A stretch of DNA of 64,000 bases, taken from positions 75,712 through 139,711 of the forward strand of contig SFIL01000002.1 of assembly GCA_004556205.1 (NCBI GenBank), given 5' to 3'. Numbering within the stretch: the stretch's first letter is position 1; every line of letters begins with the position of its first letter. Position numbers and translations under genes: made by a program. The notes beneath the pieces were generated by a model. It ran no database searches. It was not told where the DNA came from and was given only the letters and a program-made list of their open reading frames with translations. Of this stretch, positions 1 to 6,784 are shown piece after piece. The DNA comes from Clostridiales bacterium (GTDB lineage: Bacteria > Bacillota > Clostridia > Oscillospirales > Oscillospiraceae).

Positions 1-916
1 CGTTCACAACACCCTTGTCGTCGAGGACACGGATAACCTCTAAGTTGTGGCGCAAACCGACCTCAAAGTCGTTCGGGTCGTGCGCGGGCGTCATCTTGAC
101 ACAGCCCGTGCCGAAGTCCATCTCGGCATAGTCATCGGCAACAACGGGAATTTCCTTATTGACCAAGGGCAAGATAACCTTCTTGTCGACGATATCCTTA
201 TAGCGCTCGTCGTTCGGATTGACGCAAACGCCGCTGTCGCCGAGCATCGTCTCGGGGCGGGTCGTCGCGACGATGACCTCGCCGCTGCCGTCAGCCAGCG
301 GATAGCGGATATGCCAGAGGCTGCCGGGCTTATCGACATATTCGACCTCTGCGTCGGACAGAGCGGTCACGCAGTGCGGGCACCAGTTGATGATACGGCT
401 TCCCTTGTAAATCAAGCCCTGCTCATAGAGGCTGACAAAGACCTCGCGCACCGCCTTTGAGCAGCCCTCGTCCATCGTGAAGCGGGCGCGCTCCCAGTCA
501 CACGACGCGCCGAGCTTCTTCTGCTGCTCGACAATGCGGTTGCCATACTGCTTCTTCCAGTCCCAAACGCGCTCCAAAAATTTCTCTCTGCCGAGATCAT
601 AGCGCGTCAAGCCCTCCTTGCGCAGCTCCTCCTCGACGCGAATCTGTGTGGCGATGCCGGCATGGTCAACGCCGGGAACCCACAGTGCGGCATAGCCCTG
701 CATCCGCTTGAAACGAATCAAAACATCCTGCATGGCGGCGTCCATCGCGTGGCCCATGTGAAGCTGTCCCGTGACATTGGGAGGCGGCATCACGATGGTA
801 AACGGCTTCTTCTCGGGGTCACGCTCCGCATGGAAGTAGCCGTTTTCCGACCAAAAGCGATAGAGGCGTTCCTCCACATCTTTCGGATCATAGGTTTTCG
901 GTAACTCTCTTGCCAT
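1..916 (-). CDS. valS: Valyl-tRNA synthetase, N-terminal part (cut by window edge)
   Basis: Charges tRNA-Val with valine in the cytoplasm. About 305 codons are present; the C-terminal two thirds lie beyond position 1. The class I signature appears as HMGH at residues 53-56, preceded by the PPPNVTG segment typical of ValS, and the start of the editing domain follows, with [10 protein letters not shown] and a CPHC pair. The ATG at 914-916 sits behind a purine-rich GGAGAAAT ribosome site. The gene is preceded by a T-box leader with a valine specifier, which independently supports the assignment. The KMSKS motif is not in the window. Confidence 0.96.
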   Translation of the reverse strand, partial: MARELPKTYDPKDVEERLYRFWSENGYFHAERDPEKKPFTIVMPPPNVTGQLHMGHAMDAAMQDVLIRFKRMQGYAALWVPGVDHAGIATQIRVEEELRKEGLTRYDLGREKFLERVWDWKKQYGNRIVEQQKKLGASCDWERARFTMDEGCSKAVREVFVSLYEQGLIYKGSRIINWCPHCVTALSDAEVEYVDKPGSLWHIRYPLADGSGEVIVATTRPETMLGDSGVCVNPNDERYKDIVDKKVILPLVNKEIPVVADDYAEMDFGTGCVKMTPAHDPNDFEVGLRHNLEVIRVLDDKGVVN

Positions 917-942
917 TTTTATTTCTCCTTTGGAATATTCAA

Positions 943-978
943 TAAAAAATCGCCCCGAACAGTTTGTTCAGGGCGATA
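943..978 (-). terminator. T-box intrinsic terminator before valS
   Basis: On the minus strand ATCGCCCTGAAC and GTTCGGGGCGAT form a stem, followed by TTTTTTATT. It overlaps the T-box sequence on its upstream side, so the terminator and the antiterminator are mutually exclusive. Confidence 0.88.
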
Positions 979-1179
979 AAACCGCGGTACCACCTGAATT
1001 CCCGCAAATGCGGGCACTCCGTTCTCTGTAACGGGAGAACCCGTGCGGACTTACTGCAATTTCTGTCCGCGCACTCGGGAGCGACCTTCGTTCGGTCTCC
1101 GCGAGAACTTGCACCAACCGTTCCCTCTCTGCTTGCGGCGAATCGAACTACTCCTCTCCGTCCTCATGTCTGAAATATT
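943..1179 (-). promoter_or_regulatory. T-box leader controlling valS, GUC specifier
   Basis: Read on the minus strand, the region holds a T-box core GGTGGTACCGCGG at 982-994, which pairs with the uncharged tRNA acceptor end, followed at once by a terminator. Upstream, Stem I can be drawn: AGAGAGG and GGTTGGTG elements near 1115-1135 in the distal arm, and GTTCG/CGAAC plus GGAG/CTCC helices around an internal loop. In that loop the 3' strand reads GAAGGTC, so the specifier triplet is GTC (1083-1085), a valine codon matching the downstream gene. The frame GGT (glycine) is possible on sequence alone but contradicts the context. Confidence 0.9.
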
Positions 1180-1185
1180 GCATTC

Positions 1186-1214
1186 ATAGTACCGAAAAGA
1201 ACACGGAATGTCAA
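1186..1214 (-). promoter_or_regulatory. Sigma-A-type promoter of the valS leader
   Basis: TTGACA (1209-1214) and TACTAT (1186-1191) are separated by 17 bases on the minus strand. The -35 box overlaps the stop codon of the upstream phosphohexomutase gene. The predicted transcription start, near 1179, falls just before Stem I of the T-box. Confidence 0.8.
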
Positions 1215-2917
1215 GCGTTTTTCGGCAAAAATTCGCTCATTTTCTCTGCAAGCTTCTCTAAAAGCTGCTTTGCAGTTTCCTTATCACTGTCTACAGCGGT
1301 GAGATAGAGCTTCACCTTCGGTTCCGTGCCGGACGGGCGGACAATCACACTGCCTTTATCGCCCAGCTCGAGCGTGACGACATTCGACTTCGGAAGGAGA
1401 ACGGGTGTTTCCGTTCCGTTCACCAAATCGCGGCAGATTCGCGTCTGATAATCCGTTACCGAGGTGACCGCTGCGCCGCAAAGCTCCGTCGGGACATTGG
1501 CACGAAAATCCGCCATAAACTTTGCGGAAAGCTCCATTGCGTTCGGGCCCTTCAGCTCCATACTGATAACCTTTGCCTCATGATAGCCGAGCTCAGCATA
1601 CAGAGCGTCCATCCTCTCACACAGATTTGTGCCCTCACGCTTGAGCTTTGCCGCAAGGTCACAGGTCAGCATGGACGCGATGACCGCATCCTTATCACGG
1701 GCATATGTACCCTTGAGATAGCCGCAGCTTTCCTCGAAGCCGAAAACGAAGCGCTTCTCCTCGCCTTTTTCCTCGAGCGCAAGGATCTCCCCGCCGATGT
1801 ACTTAAAGCCCGTCAAAACGGCTTTCATCTTCACTCCATACTTTGCGGCAACCTTGTCGGCAAGCGGGGTCGAAACGATGCTCCGCACGGCGACAGGCTC
1901 CTTCGGCAGCGTGCCGTTTTTCGACATCTCACCGAGAATATAATCCAACAGCAGGCAGCCCAGCTCATTGCCCGTCAGCTTGCGGAAGCCGCTCTCGACG
2001 GGTACGGCAACGGCAACACGGTCACAGTCGGGGTCAGTGCCGAGAATGAGGTCGGGGTGCGTCTCGCGGGCAATCTTGTAGCTCTCGTTCAGCGCCGCAT
2101 CCGTCTCCGGATTGGGATACTCGCAGGTTTTGAAATCGCCGTCGGGCTGCTCCTGCACCTTAACGACCTCGACCTTGACCCCGATCCTGCCCAGCACCTC
2201 GCGCACCGGCTTATTGCCTGTGCCGCAAAGCGGGGTATAGAGCAGGTGCAGCTCACTCGCAGGTACATCGGTTACACGCTCGGCAAGGACGGTCTGATAA
2301 TATTCCTCCCAAAGCTCCGGCGCGATATACTCAACCTCGCCCTTCTCCAAGCCTTCGGTAAAGGTCTGTTTTGCTGGAACAAAATAGTCGATTGCGGAGA
2401 TTTCGCGGAAAACAACGGCGGCAGGCTCGTCGGTCATCTGACAGCCGTCGGGGCCGTAGCACTTGATGCCGTTATAGGCGCCCGCGTTATGGCTCGCGGA
2501 CACGACGATGCCGCAGCCACAGCCGAGGCGGCGCACAGCAAAGGAGAGCATCGGCGTCGGCGCAAGCTCGTGATAGACATAAACATGGATGCCGCGCTCT
2601 GCCAAAGCGACAGCGCAGATTTCTGCGTAGCGACGGGAATTATGGCGCGAGTCGTAGCCAATCGCGCATTTCTGCGGCAGGTCAGTCGAGCAGAGCCAAG
2701 CCGCCAAGCCCTGTGCGGTACGGCGGACTGTGTAATCGTTGAGGCGGTTCGTGCCAAGCCCCATAATGCCGCGGATACCCGCCGTGCCGAATTGCAGCTC
2801 CGCGCCAAAAGCACCCTTACACGCGTCCTCGTCCTTTTCCATTGCGCGCAGCGTCTCCTGCTCCTGCACGGTCAGCGGCGCAGCACACCACTTCTGATAG
2901 CGTTCCATATACTCCAT
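1211..2917 (-). CDS. Phosphoglucomutase/phosphomannomutase (alpha-D-phosphohexomutase family)
   Basis: Interconverts hexose 1- and 6-phosphates for cell-wall and glycan precursors. The 568-residue protein shows the four family signatures in order: catalytic phosphoserine loop SASHNAGAYNG near residue 142, metal-binding DPDCDRV near 295, sugar-binding GFEESCGYL near 400, and phosphate-binding RPSGTEPKVK near the C-terminus. The length and the GTAGIRG N-terminus match the PgcA type of Firmicutes. An upstream in-frame start (2974) would place the first codons inside a terminator hairpin; ATG at 2917 has GGAGG six bases upstream and is preferred. Confidence 0.92.
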   Translation of the reverse strand: MEYMERYQKWCAAPLTVQEQETLRAMEKDEDACKGAFGAELQFGTAGIRGIMGLGTNRLNDYTVRRTAQGLAAWLCSTDLPQKCAIGYDSRHNSRRYAEICAVALAERGIHVYVYHELAPTPMLSFAVRRLGCGCGIVVSASHNAGAYNGIKCYGPDGCQMTDEPAAVVFREISAIDYFVPAKQTFTEGLEKGEVEYIAPELWEEYYQTVLAERVTDVPASELHLLYTPLCGTGNKPVREVLGRIGVKVEVVKVQEQPDGDFKTCEYPNPETDAALNESYKIARETHPDLILGTDPDCDRVAVAVPVESGFRKLTGNELGCLLLDYILGEMSKNGTLPKEPVAVRSIVSTPLADKVAAKYGVKMKAVLTGFKYIGGEILALEEKGEEKRFVFGFEESCGYLKGTYARDKDAVIASMLTCDLAAKLKREGTNLCERMDALYAELGYHEAKVISMELKGPNAMELSAKFMADFRANVPTELCGAAVTSVTDYQTRICRDLVNGTETPVLLPKSNVVTLELGDKGSVIVRPSGTEPKVKLYLTAVDSDKETAKQLLEKLAEKMSEFLPKNA

Positions 2918-2938
2918 AATCATCCTCCGTTTTCTAAA

Positions 2939-2973
2939 AAACAGGTCAATTGGGGGACAATTGACCTGTTTCA
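2939..2973 (-). terminator. Intrinsic terminator between coiled-coil gene and phosphohexomutase
   Basis: AACAGGTCAATTG and its exact complement flank a 5-base loop, followed on the minus strand by TTTTTT. It lies five bases after the stop of the upstream gene and separates the coaD operon from the mutase gene. Confidence 0.85.
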
Positions 2974-2977
2974 TAAA

Positions 2978-3478
2978 TTACACATCTTCGATAATTGCGG
3001 AATTATTTCTCGTCTGCGGATTCACCAAGGCACGGAACTTCGAGCGGGAGTCACGAATCTCGGCAAGCGCCTGCGCGACAGCCTCCTCCGTGGTGCGCAA
3101 GGAGTCATCCACATAGTCATTCGTGACCTGCTTCAGTTCCTTAATCTTCTCCTGCGCGGCACGAACCATCTCGTTCGCCTGATCCTTTGCCTCAAGGTAG
3201 ATCGCCTCCTGTGAGACAAGCTGACGTGCCTGTGCCTGCGCGGCCTTGAGGATATTCTCTGCCTCACGCTTTGCGCTGGTAATCAGCTCACTGCGGGAAT
3301 CGACAATAGTCTTTGCCTGCTTCATTTCGCCCGGAAGACGGTTGCTGATCTCGTCAAGCAGGTCAAGCACACGCTCGCGCTCGAGCGAGCATTTATCTCC
3401 GCTGAACGGTACGCTTCTTGCGTCCTGTACCATTTCATAAAGTGTGCCGATCAGTTCTTCAATACCGTGTTCGTTCAT
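2978..3478 (-). CDS. Coiled-coil protein of unknown function (DivIVA-like/ATPase-subunit-b-like)
   Basis: A 166-residue acidic and basic alternating protein, rich in Ala, Glu, Lys and Gln, with a long helical region (about residues 45-145) that reads as coiled coil. There is no signal peptide and no enzyme motif. It starts two bases after the coaD stop with AGGAGG upstream, so it is co-transcribed as the last gene of uvrC-rsmD-coaD. Small proteins of this type next to coaD are common in Clostridia and are often annotated as DivIVA- or ATPase-like. A scaffold or envelope role is plausible but unproven. Confidence 0.75.
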   Translation of the reverse strand: MNEHGIEELIGTLYEMVQDARSVPFSGDKCSLERERVLDLLDEISNRLPGEMKQAKTIVDSRSELITSAKREAENILKAAQAQARQLVSQEAIYLEAKDQANEMVRAAQEKIKELKQVTNDYVDDSLRTTEEAVAQALAEIRDSRSKFRALVNPQTRNNSAIIEDV

Positions 3479-3480
3479 CG

Positions 3481-3981
3481 TTATGCCTCCTTATGATTTC
3501 TGATATTTCTGATTCTTTCTCGGAACTCCACCAAAATTTCAGGCGGAAGGAAATCGCTGACATCCGCGCCGTAAACACCCATTTCCTTGACGGCGCTGGA
3601 GCTGAGATACATATACTGATGCTCTGCCGTGAGGAACAGGGATTCCAAATTCGGATTTAGCTTGCGGTTGATCATCGCCATTTGGAACTCTTTTTCAAAG
3701 TCCGAGCCTGCGCGCAGGCCCTTAATAATTGTGCAGCATTGCTGCTCCTTAGCATATTCGGCAAGCAGCCCCGCGTGCGCATCAACCTTTACGTTTGGCA
3801 AGTGCGCGGTCACGCGCTTGAGCAAGCTCTTGCGCTCCTCTAAGGTAAACAGCGGCTTCTTTTCGCAATTCACCATGACGCAGACGATTACCTCGTCGAA
3901 CAGGCGCGCGGCACGCTCAATAATATTGAGGTGTCCGTTCGTCACGGGATCAAAGCTGCCGGGATAGACGGCAATTTTCAT
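3481..3981 (-). CDS. coaD: Pantetheine-phosphate adenylyltransferase
   Basis: Transfers AMP to 4'-phosphopantetheine, the penultimate step of coenzyme A synthesis. The 166-residue length is standard. The nucleotidyltransferase signature GSFDPVTNGHLNII (T/HxGH form) is at residues 8-21 and the SSSAVKEM loop, equivalent to ISSTxxR, is near residue 128. The ATG overlaps the rsmD stop by four bases (ATGA), which implies translational coupling. The rsmD-coaD pair is conserved across Firmicutes. Confidence 0.97.
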   Translation of the reverse strand: MKIAVYPGSFDPVTNGHLNIIERAARLFDEVIVCVMVNCEKKPLFTLEERKSLLKRVTAHLPNVKVDAHAGLLAEYAKEQQCCTIIKGLRAGSDFEKEFQMAMINRKLNPNLESLFLTAEHQYMYLSSSAVKEMGVYGADVSDFLPPEILVEFRERIRNIRNHKEA

Positions 3982-4529
3982 AAGTCTTCCTTTGCGCGGC
4001 GAAACAGGGTGATAATCGTTTTGCCGTAAATATAATCTTTGGAACGCTCCAAGCCCGCAAGCTGCTCGTCCAAGGGCTTCCCGAGAGGTCGTTCTGCAAT
4101 AATTATACCACCTTCCGCCAAAATGTCAATTTCCGAGATGCGTTTTATTGCATTTTCTAAATATTTTTCTGCATAGGGCGGGTCCAAAAAGATCAATCGG
4201 AAGGATTTTCGGCAGCGGGAGAGATATGTCTGATAGTCACAGCGGACAACCTCTGCACGCTCCGCAAGATGTGTGCGCCGCAGATTCTCCCGAATCACCG
4301 CAATCGCATCGGCGCGCTCGTCCACAAAGACCGCTTGCCGCGCTCCCCTGCTCAGCGCCTCAATGCCGAGCTGCCCCGAGCCGGCGAAGAGATCGAGCAC
4401 ATCGCCCGCTATCTCATATTGAATAACGTTAAACAGCGCCTGCTTGACTCTGTCTGCCGTGGGTCTTGTCAAAAGACCGTCAGGCGCTTTCAGATTCGTG
4501 CCGCGCGCCGTACCTGTAATCACACGCAT
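3978..4529 (-). CDS. rsmD: 16S rRNA (guanine966-N2)-methyltransferase
   Basis: Methylates G966 of 16S rRNA during 30S assembly using S-adenosylmethionine. The 183-residue protein starts with MRVITGTARG and RPTADRVKQALFN, typical of RsmD. It has a SAM-binding LDLFAGSGQLG loop near residue 43 and the catalytic LDPPY motif (N-methyltransferase type) near 115. The start is three bases after the uvrC stop region, so the two genes share a transcript. Confidence 0.95.
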   Translation of the reverse strand: MRVITGTARGTNLKAPDGLLTRPTADRVKQALFNVIQYEIAGDVLDLFAGSGQLGIEALSRGARQAVFVDERADAIAVIRENLRRTHLAERAEVVRCDYQTYLSRCRKSFRLIFLDPPYAEKYLENAIKRISEIDILAEGGIIIAERPLGKPLDEQLAGLERSKDYIYGKTIITLFRRAKEDL

Positions 4530-4532
4530 AGT

Positions 4533-6353
4533 TTATTGCTCCTGTGGGTGAAAATATTCATACACCGCATGTGCAGCCGACGACGGCACAACCTTCGAAA
4601 GCTCGTCAAGCGACGCATTCCGAATCGCGGTAACGGATTTGAAATGCTTCAGGAGAGCAAGTCGGCGCTTTTCTCCGACGCCCTTAATCTCATCGAGGGT
4701 CGAACCGCGAATCCGCTTGCTGCGCAGTGTGCGGTGGTAGGTAATGGCAAAGCGGTGCGTCTCCTCCTGAATTCTGCCGATCAACGCAAAAACGGCAGGC
4801 GTTGCCTGAATGCCGATCTCTGCGCCGTCCGGTGTGACGAGGGCGCGGGTACGGTGACGGTCGTCCTTGACCATGCCGAAAATCGGAAGGTCGATGCCCA
4901 TTGCAAGCAGCGCTTCCCGAACGGTCTGCGCATGGACGGCACCGCCGTCAATCAGCAGGGCATCGGGGCGCTCCGCAAAGCCCTTATCGCCGTCGAGATA
5001 ATGGCAGAAGCGGCGGCAAAGCACCTGACGCATGGAGGCATAATCGTCCTGATCCGCTAAATTCTCAACCTTAAAGCGCTTAAAATCGCTTTTTTTCGGC
5101 TTTCCATCAACAAAAACCGTCATGGACGCCACAATATCCGTCCCCGCAATATTAGAAATGTCATAGGCTTCTAACCGCGCGGGATAGGTCGGAAGCTTCA
5201 GCATTGCCGCAAGCAGCTTCAACGTCCCGCTCAAGCGCTCGGAGGCGGTTGTCGCGCGCTCCGCTTCCTCCTGCGCATTTTTGTTTGCAAGCGCAACCAG
5301 TTTGAGATTATCTCCTCTTTGAGGGACGATAAACCGCACGGTCTTTTCCAGTTTTTCCAAAAGGAGCTGCGCAAAGGGCGCGGCATCCTCCATTGCAAAG
5401 GGCAACAGTACGCGCTTCGGTGCAGCCTTTCTTGAGAGATAGTATTGCTTGACGATCGCGGAGAGCGCTTCACGCTCATCCTCTGGATTCGAGAGAATCT
5501 CATAATCCTTGTCCATCAGATTGCCGCCGATAAAGTGCAGAACGGTGAAGCACGCCTTTGCCTCCGTCTGGTGCCAGCCGATGACATCGGTATCCGCCAT
5601 CGTGCCCGCCGTGACAAGCTGTCGCTGCCCGAGTGCTTCGACGGCACGCAGACGGTCACGATACATGGCAGCACGTTCGAACTCCATGCGTTCCGCCGCA
5701 GCCTCCATCTCTGCACGGATATGCTCACACAACGGCTTATGCTTGCCGGATAGCAGCAGTGCCGCCTGCTCCATCAGGGCGTGATATTCCTCCTGCGGCT
5801 TTTCCTTGCGGCACCAGCCGTCGCAGTGCTGCATATGGAAATTAAGGCAGGGGCGCTCCTTGCCGATATCGCGCGGGAATTTTTTGTTGCAGGAGGGCAG
5901 CTTAAAAACGGATTGGATCGTGTTGATCACCTGCTGTGAGCGGCCGCGGCTGCCGTAAGGGCCGAAATACCGCGCACCGTCGTCCTTTACCCTGCCCTCA
6001 AGCGTAATTCTCGGATAAGGCTCGCGCAGATCGAGGCGCAGATAAGGATAGCCCTTATCGTCCTTCAACAGAATATTATATTTCGGCATATAGTGCTTGA
6101 TGAGCGAGCATTCGAGCACCAGTGCCTCAAACTCAGAGGCGGCGCGGATCGTCTCGAAATGATCGACCGAGGCAACCATCCGCCGTGTCTTGGCGGTATG
6201 CGAGGCGGTATCCTGAAAATACTGACTCACGCGGTTTTTCAGCTTTTTTGCCTTGCCGACATAGATAACCGTATCGGAGGCATCCTTCATCAGATACACG
6301 CCCGGCTCATAAGGCAGCGAGAGCGCCGCCAGCTTCAGCTCTTCACGCGTCAT
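4533..6353 (-). CDS. uvrC: Excinuclease ABC subunit C
   Basis: Makes the dual incisions of nucleotide excision repair in complex with UvrB. The 606-residue protein has the full domain order: GIY-YIG nuclease at the N-terminus (PGVYLMKD, VIYVGKAKKLKNR, residues 15-45), a UvrB-binding UVR helix pair (FERAAMYRDRLRA near 225), the RNase H-like endonuclease half (YDISNIAGTD near 395, LLIDGGAVHAQ near 465), and tandem helix-hairpin-helix motifs at the C-terminus (residues 550-595). No defect is visible. Confidence 0.97.
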   Translation of the reverse strand: MTREELKLAALSLPYEPGVYLMKDASDTVIYVGKAKKLKNRVSQYFQDTASHTAKTRRMVASVDHFETIRAASEFEALVLECSLIKHYMPKYNILLKDDKGYPYLRLDLREPYPRITLEGRVKDDGARYFGPYGSRGRSQQVINTIQSVFKLPSCNKKFPRDIGKERPCLNFHMQHCDGWCRKEKPQEEYHALMEQAALLLSGKHKPLCEHIRAEMEAAAERMEFERAAMYRDRLRAVEALGQRQLVTAGTMADTDVIGWHQTEAKACFTVLHFIGGNLMDKDYEILSNPEDEREALSAIVKQYYLSRKAAPKRVLLPFAMEDAAPFAQLLLEKLEKTVRFIVPQRGDNLKLVALANKNAQEEAERATTASERLSGTLKLLAAMLKLPTYPARLEAYDISNIAGTDIVASMTVFVDGKPKKSDFKRFKVENLADQDDYASMRQVLCRRFCHYLDGDKGFAERPDALLIDGGAVHAQTVREALLAMGIDLPIFGMVKDDRHRTRALVTPDGAEIGIQATPAVFALIGRIQEETHRFAITYHRTLRSKRIRGSTLDEIKGVGEKRRLALLKHFKSVTAIRNASLDELSKVVPSSAAHAVYEYFHPQEQ

Positions 6354-6383
6354 AACGCTCTCGTCCCCCTTCCGACAGACAAA

Positions 6384-6415
6384 GCTGTCCCAAACGCAGC
6401 GGCGCTTGGGACAGC
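6384..6415 (-). terminator. Hairpin between HPr-like gene and uvrC
   Basis: GCTGTCCCAA and TTGGGACAGC pair across a GC-rich loop. On the minus strand only TTTG follows, so it may be a leaky terminator allowing some read-through into uvrC. On the plus strand CGTTTTGCTT follows. Confidence 0.5.
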
Positions 6416-6428
6416 GTTTTGCTTGTTA

Positions 6429-6689
6429 TTAATAAATATCCTTGACCAGCATGGCAGAAAGCTCCTTGACAGCAGCCTCCTCATCGGGACCCTCAGCAAC
6501 GAGCGAGATCTCCGTGCCGGTGGTGATGCCCATCGAAAGCACGCCCAAAAGACTTTTCGCATTGATCTTCCGGTCGTCCGCTTCGATCCAAATGCTCGAA
6601 CGAAACTCGTTGGCTTTTTGGATGAAGTATGTCGCCTGCTTATTATGAAGACCGGATTCACATTTTACGACGGATTTTTCTGTGTACAT
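6429..6689 (-). CDS. HPr-family phosphocarrier-like protein with altered active-site loop
   Basis: An 86-residue protein with the HPr fold pattern. The phosphoacceptor His is kept (SGLHNKQAT) but the usual Arg-Pro after it is Lys-Gln. The regulatory serine region KSLLGVLSMG matches the HPr kinase target Ser46 context. PTS-type HPr transfers phosphate from enzyme I to sugar transporters; a changed loop suggests a regulatory paralogue (Crh-like), but weak PTS activity cannot be excluded. ATG at 6689 has GGAG eight bases upstream; a GTG nine bases earlier overlaps that site. No ptsI or EII gene is nearby. Its own strong promoter lies at 6740-6768. Confidence 0.85.
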   Translation of the reverse strand: MYTEKSVVKCESGLHNKQATYFIQKANEFRSSIWIEADDRKINAKSLLGVLSMGITTGTEISLVAEGPDEEAAVKELSAMLVKDIY

Positions 6690-6739
6690 TTGCGTCACTC
6701 CTTAAAATCTCGAACACATTAGAGAAATGCTTCTTCCAT

Positions 6740-6768
6740 ACTATACGCAAATTCACGCCGTTTGTCAA
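6740..6768 (-). promoter_or_regulatory. Strong sigma-A-type promoter of the HPr-like gene
   Basis: TTGACA (6763-6768), a 17-base spacer and TATAGT (6740-6745) on the minus strand, about 50 bases before the start codon. It begins 17 bases beyond the mutS2 stop (6785). Confidence 0.82.
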
Positions 6769-6784
6769 CAGATTTCGCAAGATT

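Noticed and set aside
2918..2974. Upstream start for the phosphohexomutase
   Set aside because: These codons would lie in a clear terminator hairpin, and the ATG at 2917 has a better ribosome site.
1580..3214. Long plus-strand open frame (544 codons) opposite the phosphohexomutase gene
   Set aside because: It is antisense to a gene with all family motifs, has no protein-like pattern or ribosome site, and reflects the codon bias of the real gene.
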